The notes: generated by a model not told the origin, from the sequence alone. A stretch of 39,267 bases of DNA from a candidate division KSB1 bacterium (GCA_022566355.1 JADFJB010000027.1:1-39267), one strand, 5' to 3'; positions 25,599-34,798 are shown, counted from the stretch's first letter. Program-made: numbers and translations.

Positions 25599-27941
25599 AT
25601 GTCCACTCAAAGCACCGACAAAATAAGCAGCCGATTCCTCAATTATATCAAGCAATACCCTCATCTTAAAAATAAACTTTTCCGCCAGCTTCTCATAGCT
25701 CTTCACACCCGTGAAATTGTAACAATTGACCAAATTTATTCTGAAGCCAAAAAAGGTGGATTTCCATCCTCAAATAATCCGAACAGGAATATTTCAAAGC
25801 GAAGCCGGTGGGACGAGAAAGAAAAGGGCCTAATACAAAATATCACCCTGGAATATGCCAATAAACACCTAACAGAAAATGATATTGATCGAATAGTTGC
25901 TTTATCCCAACGCCGGCATGCAGCCAAAGCACTTGAAGATATCCTGAGTCTGCCTAATGTATCTTATAAATTGTTGGCTGACAAAGTTGAAGAATTTTGT
26001 CAACCTACAGAATATAAACAATCCTTGCCAGAAGCTGAAGAAATTGGAATTCGAGCTGCATTGATTCGTCATTTTATTAGCGACCAGTTAGAATTTATTG
26101 GAATTGCAAAATACAATTTCAAAATCGAAGATATGGTTCCAATTATTCGAAGGTCTTTTGGCCCTAAAACCGGGATTGGCAAAATTGGCGGAAAAGCGGC
26201 AGGAATGTATTTAGCATTTAATATATTGCGAGAGGCATTAAAAGAAAACGGATCAAAAAATAATTCCTGGAATATTAAAATTCCGGAAACTTATTTTATT
26301 CGCTCTGATGCATACCAGGAATTCATTCACACCAACGGCTTAACGGGATTCTATGACGAAAAGTACAAGCCGATGTACCAGGTTCGTCAAGATTATCCTA
26401 TGATCCGTGAGATGTTTAAAAACGCTGAATTCCCTCCACGAATTGTAAAAAAATTATCTAAACTACTTAAAATGTTTGGCAATCAGCCTCTAATTGTTAG
26501 ATCAAGCAGCCATTTGGAAGATAATTTCGGGTCCACATTCTCAGGAAAATACGATAGTATCTTCTTAGCCAACCAGGGAGATTTTAATGATCGTTTAGCA
26601 TCATTGTTGGATGCGATTGCCAGTGTCTATGCAAGCACCTTAGGACCGGATCCGATTCTATATCGCCGTGAAAGGAACCTGATTGATTATGATGAAAGAA
26701 TGGGGATTATGATTCAGAAAGTAATCGGAATTAGATACAGAAATTATTTTCTTCCGACTTTTAGCGGCGTCGCATTTTCCAGGAATGAATATAGATGGAA
26801 TAAGAAAATTCGAAAAGAAGATGGCTTTGTTCGTTTGGTAATGGGTTTGGGAACCAGGGCTGTAGATCGCGTTGGTTCGGATTATCCAAGGATGGTTGCA
26901 CTTTCCGCCCCTACACTTCGCCCTGAGTCCTCTGCATCCGCCATGCAAAAATATTCACAGCGATATATTGATTTAATTGATTTGGAGGAAAATTCATTTT
27001 CTCATAAGAAAATTACCGAATTATTGGATGAAAATACTGTATTCCCCGATTTGGATAAAATTGTTTCCATAAAGCAAGAAGATTCACTCATGCCACCCAT
27101 AGGAACATTGATATCTGAAAGTCCGGATAAATTAGTGATCACCTTTGGAAAACTTCTCGCAGAATTACCGTTTGCACAAAATATGCGTTGGATTTTACAA
27201 ACTCTCGAAAAAAAGTATCAAACCCCTATAGATTTGGAATTCGCGATTGACGGAAATGATTTTTATATTCTGCAATGTCGACCCATAAAAAAAATTGCAC
27301 CGAATAAACCTGTAAAAATACCCATGAATATATCCAATGAATCATTAATTTTTTCAGCCGAAAAAGATACTCCGATGGGTATTGTTGAAAATATCGAATA
27401 CATCATTTTTATAGATCCACTGGACTACAACCGAATCGACAAACCTGAAAACAAATCAATGTTAGGCAAATTAATCAGTCAATTAAATGACCAATTATAT
27501 AATCATACATTTATTTTGATGGGACCAGGGAGATGGGGAAGTAATGATATTAACCTGGGTATTCCGGTAAGATATAGTGATATCCACAATACCAAGGTAC
27601 TAATAGAGATTGCCAGGGTAAAAGAAGGTTATACTCCCGAGGTTTCTTTTGGTACACACTTTTTCCAGGATTTGGTTGAGGCCGATATTTTTTACCTTCC
27701 TTTATACCCGGATGACCCTCAGGTGATCTTCAATGAGAATTTCTTACATAAGTCTGAAAATTTAATTTTGGAATATCTACCCAATTATCCTGAATTTGCA
27801 GAATATCTGCGTTTGATTCACGTTCCAAGTGCTTCCAACGGCAAATACCTGCAATTACATATGGATAGTGATAGTGATAAAGCAATTTCTTTTCTTAGCA
27901 ATAAGGTTGAAAAACTAGTTCCCCCTATCAGGATAATTTAA
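25599..27941 (+). CDS. PEP/pyruvate-binding (PPDK N-terminal type) protein with an unassigned C-terminal domain
   Basis: A 780-residue cytoplasmic protein. Residues 1 to about 180 are helical and unassigned. The nucleotide-binding domain of PEP synthase/pyruvate phosphate dikinase follows, with GGKAAG (197-202), VRSSSHLED and the FGSTFSGKYDS loop (from 300), SGVAFSRNE, and IDLEFAIDG ending in ILQCRPI (557-563). In PEP synthase a phosphohistidine domain with a TSH motif and a PEP-binding barrel would come next. Both are missing. Instead about 200 residues contain GPGRWGS (642-648), DINLGIPVRYSD and GTHFFQDLVEAD, which I do not recognise as a named domain. It is therefore unlikely to be a complete PEP synthase. 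The ATG at 25599 has AAAGGAG three bases upstream. It converges on the cyclase gene with a 9 bp gap. Confidence 0.8.
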   Translation: MSTQSTDKISSRFLNYIKQYPHLKNKLFRQLLIALHTREIVTIDQIYSEAKKGGFPSSNNPNRNISKRSRWDEKEKGLIQNITLEYANKHLTENDIDRIVALSQRRHAAKALEDILSLPNVSYKLLADKVEEFCQPTEYKQSLPEAEEIGIRAALIRHFISDQLEFIGIAKYNFKIEDMVPIIRRSFGPKTGIGKIGGKAAGMYLAFNILREALKENGSKNNSWNIKIPETYFIRSDAYQEFIHTNGLTGFYDEKYKPMYQVRQDYPMIREMFKNAEFPPRIVKKLSKLLKMFGNQPLIVRSSSHLEDNFGSTFSGKYDSIFLANQGDFNDRLASLLDAIASVYASTLGPDPILYRRERNLIDYDERMGIMIQKVIGIRYRNYFLPTFSGVAFSRNEYRWNKKIRKEDGFVRLVMGLGTRAVDRVGSDYPRMVALSAPTLRPESSASAMQKYSQRYIDLIDLEENSFSHKKITELLDENTVFPDLDKIVSIKQEDSLMPPIGTLISESPDKLVITFGKLLAELPFAQNMRWILQTLEKKYQTPIDLEFAIDGNDFYILQCRPIKKIAPNKPVKIPMNISNESLIFSAEKDTPMGIVENIEYIIFIDPLDYNRIDKPENKSMLGKLISQLNDQLYNHTFILMGPGRWGSNDINLGIPVRYSDIHNTKVLIEIARVKEGYTPEVSFGTHFFQDLVEADIFYLPLYPDDPQVIFNENFLHKSENLILEYLPNYPEFAEYLRLIHVPSASNGKYLQLHMDSDSDKAISFLSNKVEKLVPPIRII

Positions 27942-27962
27942 AATTTTATCCTATTTTGTTTC
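27930..27962 (+). terminator. Weak hairpin terminator candidate after the PEP-binding gene
   Basis: AGGATAA (27930-27936) and TTATCCT (27946-27952) form a 7 bp stem with a 9 base loop, followed by a T-rich tail. It spans the stop codon and the last codons of the convergent cyclase gene. The stem is AT-rich, so efficiency is doubtful. Confidence 0.35.
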
Positions 27963-30068
27963 AAATTTTATGACAGGCTCCCATTCTTCGGTCGGTGGAT
28001 TTTCCATAAGATCTAAACATCTACGAATATAGAGTTTTGCCGGTCCATCTGTTGGGAATTCTTTCAAAATTTTATTCATATCTCTCAGGCAATTATACCA
28101 TTTTTTATCATAATAATAATTGAGCGCTTGATTATACAGGTTTACACGCAGATCCATGACAATATCCGGAACTTTATCAATTCCTATCAACTCAAATATT
28201 CGGATTGGTTTATCTTTACCTTTGACTTTTACAGAATCCAATTCACGAGAGATTATTGAATTGCCAACAGACTGTTTGGTAAATTCCGAAATGATAATTC
28301 TCGTTCCATAATATTTATTGAGGCCCTCCAATCTCGCACCTAAGTTGACCGCATCACCAATTACCGTATAATCAAATAATTGCTGAGAACCAAGGTTACC
28401 GACAACCATATCTCCAGTATTAACTCCAACGCCAATATCAAAGTAATCAGCTCCGTTATTACTTGTATAAACTTGTCTCATCTCATTCAATTTTTCGATC
28501 ATTTTAAAAGCAGTGCGACAAGCTTGTTCCGCATGATTCTCATAGTAATGAGGCGCCCCATAGATTGCCATGATCTCGTCGCCGACAAATTTGTCAAGCG
28601 TACCATTGTGTTGAAGGACGATTTCAGTCATCTCAGTCAAATATTCCGATAGTTTATTCACAACCTCTTCAGGAGTTAATTTTTCTGAAAAATTTGTGAA
28701 TGATCTTATATCTGAAAAAAGTACTGTTAATTCTTTACGCTCACCACCGTACTGAGGTGATGATCCGGAATCGAGCATTTCTTGGACTACACTCTTCGAA
28801 ACATATTTCTGAAATGTCTGGCGAATTCGATTCTTTTCTCTTTGCTCCGTTATATACAAATACGCTGAATTACCCAGGTAACTAAACACAATGGCAAATA
28901 TGGGTGTAAAGGTATTAGCCATTAAACTGTAGGAGGAAAACAAATAATATGTTCCTACGGCTGCGCCTAATATTAAGAATAAGGTAACGATCCCGCCTTT
29001 TAAGGGTTTTAGCCATCTAACCAAAACCGTTACTAATAGTACCAGAATTGGGATTAAAATTAATTGAATGTTCGCCGATAGCGTATTTAAAAATTGCCGG
29101 GTTAAAAGGGTATTGAGGGCATGGGCATGTACCTCTACCCCTGTCATTATTTGTTCATCCCGATGTTTATCAAAAAAAGGTACAAATTTAATATCGTGAA
29201 ATTCAGGTGAAGTGCCGCCAATAAAAACGATTTTATTTTGAAATGTACCCCAAACATATTTGTGTAAATCAAAAATGTCCGTATCATTCTCGCCAAGATC
29301 AAACTCTTCATCATCCAGAATATTCACAAAAGAAAAGTGTTTAAAGGTCTCGTTTGGGCCGGCATAATTAATATAGAAGGAATTACCTTGTACAATCGGA
29401 ATTTTATTGTCCCCCATTAAAAAATGATCTTCACTGTTGTTTATTTGAGAGTCAGTGAGATTCCATAAAAATTTAGCGGTTAGAGTTCCAAGTGAATAAT
29501 AAAGAACACTATTTAGAGAAATTCCAAATATATATTGTCTAACGAAACCATCCGCGTCTTCAGGAATATTCACTAATCCCCATGGTATGGGGTTTAAACT
29601 ATCGGGTTTTGAAATTGGATCAACCGGGTCAACTAAGTATCTATTCACTGTACCGGACCGAGCGACATCCTCCACTAGTTTACCAGCGAAAATCACATTA
29701 CCAGCTTCTCTGGCAGCTTGCGCCAATTCTATATCCTGATTTACATCCAATTCATAAGGTTCGGTGAATTCAATATCAAAGATAATGATACGAGCCCCTG
29801 CTTCAGATAAATTACGAATTAATTTCGCATAATAATTTCGAGGATATGGGAACCTTCTAGGAATTGATTTAAAAGTTTGGTCATCGATACCAACAATAAC
29901 TATAGATGTATCTATATTTGCAAGTGGACCTCTCAGGCGAAAATGTAAGTCTCGAACTTTCAGTTCCAGGTTATTGATAAATGTCAATTGAGAGAATATA
30001 AATGTGATTAGAATGGCACCAAATGCAACAGAGGTAAATCCAATTCTATTTTTGACTTTTTGATTCAT
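27951..30068 (-). CDS. CHASE2-domain class III adenylate/guanylate cyclase
   Basis: Inner-membrane sensor cyclase of 705 residues. A first membrane helix (about 11-30) leads to a periplasmic CHASE2 sensor (about 35-340, with VIVGIDDQTF, IIIFDIEF and VFIGGTSPEFHDIK). Three membrane helices follow (about 345-425), then a short linker (QKYVSKSVVQEML) and the class III cyclase domain (about 440-620). Metal-binding aspartates lie in VLFSDIRSF and VGDEIMAIYG. FDYTVIGDAVNLGARLE carries the substrate and transition-state residues, with Lys in LDKFVGD, more consistent with ATP than GTP. A helical TPR-like tail ends the protein. It is the last gene of the operon with the barrel, FecR and Ig-like genes, 51 bp after the barrel gene. 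The signal sensed and the output are unknown. Confidence 0.9.
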   Translation of the reverse strand: MNQKVKNRIGFTSVAFGAILITFIFSQLTFINNLELKVRDLHFRLRGPLANIDTSIVIVGIDDQTFKSIPRRFPYPRNYYAKLIRNLSEAGARIIIFDIEFTEPYELDVNQDIELAQAAREAGNVIFAGKLVEDVARSGTVNRYLVDPVDPISKPDSLNPIPWGLVNIPEDADGFVRQYIFGISLNSVLYYSLGTLTAKFLWNLTDSQINNSEDHFLMGDNKIPIVQGNSFYINYAGPNETFKHFSFVNILDDEEFDLGENDTDIFDLHKYVWGTFQNKIVFIGGTSPEFHDIKFVPFFDKHRDEQIMTGVEVHAHALNTLLTRQFLNTLSANIQLILIPILVLLVTVLVRWLKPLKGGIVTLFLILGAAVGTYYLFSSYSLMANTFTPIFAIVFSYLGNSAYLYITEQREKNRIRQTFQKYVSKSVVQEMLDSGSSPQYGGERKELTVLFSDIRSFTNFSEKLTPEEVVNKLSEYLTEMTEIVLQHNGTLDKFVGDEIMAIYGAPHYYENHAEQACRTAFKMIEKLNEMRQVYTSNNGADYFDIGVGVNTGDMVVGNLGSQQLFDYTVIGDAVNLGARLEGLNKYYGTRIIISEFTKQSVGNSIISRELDSVKVKGKDKPIRIFELIGIDKVPDIVMDLRVNLYNQALNYYYDKKWYNCLRDMNKILKEFPTDGPAKLYIRRCLDLMENPPTEEWEPVIKFETK

Positions 30069-30119
30069 TATTAACTTAAATAATCAAATAAATATTATCC
30101 TACTGACTACATTTTGCAA

Positions 30120-32597
30120 TCAAAATCGTGATTCAAAACGAATTCTGAATGTACGGTCTTTAAATGAATTATTCTGAGTAAATTGACCATTTGAATCTGT
30201 AATACCACCATTATCAGAATAATCAATAATGGTTCCATCAAAAACCAAGGCTGATTTTGCAGAAACGTCAATCCTTCCGCCAAAATTCAAATTGTTCTTT
30301 GTATAATCAATGACCAATACATCTGCTTGCGGGCTAAGAGCTCCGGTTCCACCTTCAGCTTCAAACCGTCCGTAACCAGCATATAATGTCAACTTATTTT
30401 GTAGAGCTTTATATTCAGCTCTTAAATTTAACATTTTAAATTTAAATTGGGAAAGGCCACCAATCGAATTGTTTTTATTCTCTGAATAACTAATTCTTGT
30501 TGTTAACGGTTGTCTAAATTTGGTTTTCAATGAAAAAGATTGGATATCATTATTTATCCCTATTGGGAGGCTACTACCTAAACGTGAATTTACGAAAACA
30601 TCGTTCTTATCCATAGTCACATAACTTATATTTATTGTGTTGTCCAGATCAAATAGTAGAAAATCATGACTTAGGCTAACAGTAATATCCTTTGTGGTAT
30701 TGTCCTCACGGTTATCAAATTCTACATTGTTTATAAATTTAGTAGCTGTAATTTTATTGTCTCGATTATAGGATTTAAAATTCACAGTCAAATTGGGTAA
30801 ACCATTACCCGGGAATAAATTAACACCTCCACGAAATGTTCGTAACGCTATGGTAGGATTATTATCTTCGGCTTTAAAATTGTCATCATAATTTTCATAA
30901 CTAAGATTGAGATAAACACGATTTTTGAATAGACGAACCCGGTCTGAAATTTTCAATCCTCTGACATTTGATTTTAAGAATGAATTGGCCAGTGAATTGT
31001 ATGCAGCGCCAATGCTTTTGTATTTTATCCTGAAATTATGCCGGGCGGCTCTTATTTGAATAGATGACGAATAAGCCCCGGAAGTGAAATCAGTCGGATC
31101 GAGTGGAGTCGTGCTTAAATTAATGATTAGGATATCTTCATAATCGGCCGGATCAAAACCCACATCCGTATCAATCAGATCTTCAATATCCTGTTTCGAA
31201 AGGGGTCCGGAAGATATATCATCGGTCAAGAGACTTACGGCGATTTCGGTTTTCCACCTGAAACGATTTTTAAATAAAGAGATGAGAAGATCGGCGCCAC
31301 CGATCACATTATCCTTGGGGCGTAATCCTCCGCTGATGGATTCCACATCATCTTTTACTTTAACAGCGCTCAGTCCAAATTGAAAATTTTTACCACTGCC
31401 AAAGCTGGTTCGAAGCCCCCGAAGGTTTCTTTCAAAAGTTCCCGATGAAGTTGTACCTGGACTTATTGAACGATTCACCTTACCCATTACAAAATCAAAG
31501 TTGATGAATTTTAAATTTAGCTGCGCTTCGAATCCACGCACTCTCTTACCCCACAACATTAACTGTGAAAATCTTGGTGATGTATCACCGACATATAAAT
31601 TAACTATACCGGTTTCAACCCAAAACAAGAACCGGTGTCTTGGTTGAAAAACCTTGTCTTCCAAGGAGGTTAGATATACCCTGGAGCCGTATTTTATTTT
31701 TCCGGAATTTCCACGAATTCGTGCTCCTATTTGGTGGTTATTACGCTCATTTCCACTATATTTATCAACTTTAGATTCTATAAAAACACTGCCCGACATG
31801 ATTTTACTAGAGGGTCTACTTACTGTAGTACCTCTTGCAACAGCAGCTTGTGTTCCTGTTACTTGGAAATTCCATTGAATCGGTTTATAAGGATTACCGT
31901 TTGCATCAAATAAATTGACTTGAATGGTGTGAGCACCCACCGGTAAGAATGCCGGCGCGTAGGTGATCAGATCTGAAGTAATCTCAGCAACGACTATGCT
32001 ACCATCTAAATAAAGCTGGGATCGAGTTGAATCAAACGCTGATGCATCAAGAAATACCGATACGGCGATGAAGACATCCTCGGGTGCAACTTTTTCCCCG
32101 GGCTCAGGACCAAGTACCAGATAATCTTCATCGCTTAGGTCTTGGCTTGCCTGTGGAGTAACTGTTGGAGTCTCGATCGTTGCTGGAGTGTCAGATCGAG
32201 GGGTTATTTGAATCGAAAAAGGGTTAAAATAGGGATCACTAACCGGTAAAGTGATAATCTCTGAACCTTTAATAAAGGAAAAAAAGTATTCAATTTTATC
32301 AGCAGAAAATGGGAATGCTGGTAACCTTCCCCGAAATTCGTTGCCAATATTATCTAAAATAATATATTCATAAGAATCTTCACCCGAAACACGGTAGTAA
32401 ACCCGCATTTCATCACCCGAAGTAAACTCACCATCTACTTGAACCATAAGTTCTATAGGCTTGTTTTCTTCAGCCTGGAAGATTTGATCATGTATCAATC
32501 TTACTTGTGCATATGATAAAGACGTAATTGTTAAGAAAAGTAAAAACAAAATCAGACATTTGCCGCTCAACGAAAAAGCGATTGTGAATTTTCTCAT
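30120..32597 (-). CDS. Putative outer-membrane beta-barrel protein with N-terminal Ig-like domains
   Basis: An 825-residue exported protein that I cannot assign to a named family. A signal peptide (about 1-30, ending SYAQ) precedes two beta-sandwich-like regions. The first (about 35-130, VYYRVSGEDSYEYIIL) resembles domains that describe differences in Ig-fold secreted proteins. A Thr/Pro-rich linker and a second Ig-like region (about 155-245, PVGAHTIQVNLFDANG) follow. From about 265 to the end there are alternating amphipathic strands with many aromatic residues, such as YGSRVYLTSLEDK, RFLFWVETGIVNLYVG and KLTLYAGYGRFEAEG. The final stretch FRIRFESRF ends in Phe, as outer-membrane barrels do. 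It starts 4 bp after the FecR stop. A surface or channel role is inferred only from topology. Confidence 0.7.
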   Translation of the reverse strand: MRKFTIAFSLSGKCLILFLLFLTITSLSYAQVRLIHDQIFQAEENKPIELMVQVDGEFTSGDEMRVYYRVSGEDSYEYIILDNIGNEFRGRLPAFPFSADKIEYFFSFIKGSEIITLPVSDPYFNPFSIQITPRSDTPATIETPTVTPQASQDLSDEDYLVLGPEPGEKVAPEDVFIAVSVFLDASAFDSTRSQLYLDGSIVVAEITSDLITYAPAFLPVGAHTIQVNLFDANGNPYKPIQWNFQVTGTQAAVARGTTVSRPSSKIMSGSVFIESKVDKYSGNERNNHQIGARIRGNSGKIKYGSRVYLTSLEDKVFQPRHRFLFWVETGIVNLYVGDTSPRFSQLMLWGKRVRGFEAQLNLKFINFDFVMGKVNRSISPGTTSSGTFERNLRGLRTSFGSGKNFQFGLSAVKVKDDVESISGGLRPKDNVIGGADLLISLFKNRFRWKTEIAVSLLTDDISSGPLSKQDIEDLIDTDVGFDPADYEDILIINLSTTPLDPTDFTSGAYSSSIQIRAARHNFRIKYKSIGAAYNSLANSFLKSNVRGLKISDRVRLFKNRVYLNLSYENYDDNFKAEDNNPTIALRTFRGGVNLFPGNGLPNLTVNFKSYNRDNKITATKFINNVEFDNREDNTTKDITVSLSHDFLLFDLDNTINISYVTMDKNDVFVNSRLGSSLPIGINNDIQSFSLKTKFRQPLTTRISYSENKNNSIGGLSQFKFKMLNLRAEYKALQNKLTLYAGYGRFEAEGGTGALSPQADVLVIDYTKNNLNFGGRIDVSAKSALVFDGTIIDYSDNGGITDSNGQFTQNNSFKDRTFRIRFESRF

Positions 32598-32601
32598 ATG
32601 C

Positions 32602-33276
32602 CTATTGCTCCTGATCTTCTTGTTGAATGATCAAATTTTTAATAGCTCCTTTTGCATCTCGAAATTCAATGCTAAAACCCTGGGCACCTTGAAATTCTGC
32701 TGGAAGATTGTTATTCTGAGTATTTTGCACATCAATATTTTGGCCATCTGATTTGCCAGTCTGACCCGCAACAATTTGGGATTGTGCGAATTGGTTTGCC
32801 AAATCGACAATGCCATCGAAAACAGTCAGGAATAAAGCTTTTAATGTTTCATCAATTCTTGCGAGGCCGGATGTGCCTTTTATAGTAGCAACCCCGTATG
32901 GAGTTTCCAATCGTATGGCCGTTTTTTGCCTCTTCCGAACATTAAAAAACAAAAGACCTGATGTCATTTCGATTCTTTTTACGATGGATTTATCTTCTTT
33001 CTTGCCATGAATCGTAATATTGGAATTTCCCCAAATCCGCATCAATGTTTTATCATCCGTAAAAACCAGGGCGGCTTGTCCAGCTTTTCCGGTTCTGAGA
33101 ACGTCTCCGTTTTTAAAACGGCTGCCTTTTTTCCCTTTCTGAAAGTTTGTGGAATTTTGTTTTTTAACTTCCACATCTCCTTTGGATTTAAATAGTAATG
33201 CAATATTTTGAGCCTGGGATAAGTTAGCGAAAAAGAGCACTAATAAGCTGGTTAAGAGAATTGTTTTTCGTTTCAT
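32602..33276 (-). CDS. FecR-domain periplasmic protein
   Basis: Exported protein of 224 residues. A signal peptide (about 1-22, ending SQAQ) precedes a FecR-type beta domain: GDVEVKKQ, GSRFKNGDVLRTGKAGQAALVF, GLLFFNV, and ETPYGVATIKGTSGLARID with a following FDGIVDLAN. The tail is Gln/Asn-rich and polar. Classical FecR is an inner-membrane anti-sigma regulator with a cytoplasmic start and a nearby sigma factor. This one has no cytoplasmic part and no sigma gene beside it, so it is probably a periplasmic or envelope component. It lies 15 bp after the Ig-like gene (GAGG box before the ATG) and 4 bp before the barrel gene. Confidence 0.87.
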   Translation of the reverse strand: MKRKTILLTSLLVLFFANLSQAQNIALLFKSKGDVEVKKQNSTNFQKGKKGSRFKNGDVLRTGKAGQAALVFTDDKTLMRIWGNSNITIHGKKEDKSIVKRIEMTSGLLFFNVRKRQKTAIRLETPYGVATIKGTSGLARIDETLKALFLTVFDGIVDLANQFAQSQIVAGQTGKSDGQNIDVQNTQNNNLPAEFQGAQGFSIEFRDAKGAIKNLIIQQEDQEQ

Positions 33277-33291
33277 TTTCTTGCCTCTAAA

Positions 33292-34374
33292 TTATTGTAT
33301 GGTTGAACTTGTTTGTTGGTTTTGGGCTATCCAATTTTCAATTGCTGTTTTTAATTCTTCCAAAGAACTGGGTTGACCATCTTTTGTAACCACTCCGGAA
33401 GGAACAAAACCCATTAGCTTATCCGGATCACTAAACCAGCTGTCGACTTCAGTTTGACCATATAAATCATAAAGCAAACCTTTAATGATTTCCAACTGAG
33501 AGTTGCCGGCAAGATCGCCCGGAGAACCGACTTTAAAAGCGTAGGCCTCACTTTTAAATGAATCAAAATCCGGCCCTCCGGAAGTTTGAACATTTAGTTG
33601 AATACGCCATAAGTATATTTTACCAGCTTCAAAAGGAAAAAATTCTGACTGAGGTGTAAAAGTATTTACACCACCAATAAGATTCTCATTAATCAGAGGA
33701 AGACTGTTGAAAGCTGCTTCCTGGTCATCCCCATCTGGCCATTCAACTACAATCAAGTTAATATCTGTACTATTTGTATCCCACGAAAAAGTTGGATTGG
33801 AGAAATAAATTATCGGGATATCCGGATCATACTGGCTTTGAGGATCAGGAATTCCAGGTGAAATTAATTGCACGAGTGTTGGATTTCCTGGATTAATGGT
33901 AAGAATTGTCTCGTCTTCCGGATTCGAATTTTCTACTAAAACTATACCTATTACAAACTGATACACTTTACTTGGCAAGGCGCCAAGCTGTGCAATTTGC
34001 TGTGCTAATCCGCTTACTTCGCTATCTTCAATTGAATAATAATCCATAGCATAAGGAGAAGCACCGAGGTTCTGGTTAGTTATTACCGTGACGCCAGGCG
34101 ATAATCCGAACACTACAGTTGCCCCTTCAGCTAACAAAACGTTATCTGCAAAAATATTAAATGTTAGGACTACGTTTACAACTGCTTGACCCGTATTAGA
34201 CATGGTAATTTGAACCCAAGCAGAGGAACCAGGATCCATTAGGTTAAGGTCATTCAAAAAGAATACCTCAATGGCAGAAAGAAAGACAGCGTCAATAGTA
34301 ATATCCGCCTTAGAATTAGAAAAACCGAACTGGGCAAAAATCAAAAAAACGAAAATGAGTTTAAATCGTTTCAT
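33292..34374 (-). CDS. Secreted protein of unknown function with Ig/FN3-like regions
   Basis: A 360-residue exported protein I do not recognise. It has a signal peptide (about 1-22, FGFSNSKA) and a region like an Ig or CARDB fold (about 45-110, WVQITMSNTGQAVVNV). A second beta-rich region (about 180-290) has paired Trp/Tyr positions such as NPTFSWDTN and GKIYLWRIQL, as in fibronectin-type folds. A helical C-terminus of about 70 residues follows (LEIIKGLLYDLYGQTEVDSWF) and ends Gln/Thr-rich. There is no sorting domain or lipobox. It is the first gene of the four-gene operon; its ATG has a GGAGAT box upstream. Because it is co-transcribed with FecR, barrel and cyclase genes it is probably the periplasmic or surface part of the same system (inference). 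Confidence 0.75.
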   Translation of the reverse strand: MKRFKLIFVFLIFAQFGFSNSKADITIDAVFLSAIEVFFLNDLNLMDPGSSAWVQITMSNTGQAVVNVVLTFNIFADNVLLAEGATVVFGLSPGVTVITNQNLGASPYAMDYYSIEDSEVSGLAQQIAQLGALPSKVYQFVIGIVLVENSNPEDETILTINPGNPTLVQLISPGIPDPQSQYDPDIPIIYFSNPTFSWDTNSTDINLIVVEWPDGDDQEAAFNSLPLINENLIGGVNTFTPQSEFFPFEAGKIYLWRIQLNVQTSGGPDFDSFKSEAYAFKVGSPGDLAGNSQLEIIKGLLYDLYGQTEVDSWFSDPDKLMGFVPSGVVTKDGQPSSLEELKTAIENWIAQNQQTSSTIQ

Positions 34375-34410
34375 AATTAAATCTCCATTTAAATAGTTTT
34401 ATTTTGCATT

Positions 34411-34439
34411 ATTTTAAAATAGATGTAAATAATGTGTAA
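34411..34439 (-). promoter_or_regulatory. Possible promoter of the Ig-like/FecR/barrel/cyclase operon
   Basis: Minus-strand TTACAC (34439-34434) and TAAAAT (34416-34411) are 17 bp apart. This would start transcription near 34404, giving a leader of about 30 bases that includes the GGAGAT ribosome-binding site. The match is moderate and the region AT-rich. Confidence 0.35.
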
Positions 34440-34597
34440 TTCTTGGGATATTTATCATTGCTACAAGTTTATGAATTTATAGTAATATTTGGTAAGAATA
34501 AGAAATTATTTTTAAAAAAACAAGTACTTAGAGTATTTTTTTGAATTAAATACCAAATTACGATTTCATAAATTTTACCATTTATTGTAATTCATCA

Positions 34598-34778
34598 ATT
34601 AACCTGGACTATTCACAAACTTTTTCACCGTCATCCAGAAGGGATTTATTTTGCAACTATTTTATACTTACGATTATGCTTTTTCAAATTTTATGGAAAT
34701 AGATCCCGTCGCGTGACGGGATGACAACTTTGGAAACTTCAAGCTTAAAATTATAATTTATGAATTATCCAAGTTAAC
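34598..34778. repeat. MITE-like inverted-repeat element, copy 2
   Basis: 181 bp with inverted ends. The left end ATTAACCTGGACTATTCACA and the complement of the right end GTTAACTTGGATAATTCATA match at 14 of 20, and three more A residues follow in both. Inside, each arm carries a related block, GTCATCC to GGGATTTATTT on the left and its inverted partner on the right. The right one contains a perfect 8 bp hairpin, ATCCCGTC (34703-34710) with loop GCGT and GACGGGAT (34715-34722). The outer ends match copy 1 at 25383-25565, while the cores differ. No reading frame of note. Confidence 0.65.
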
Positions 34779-34798
34779 AGCTATTCTAAATGATAATC

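Noticed and set aside
32631-32816. 61-codon frame overlapping the FecR gene on the same strand
   Set aside because: It is an out-of-frame shadow of the FecR C-terminus, with no independent support.
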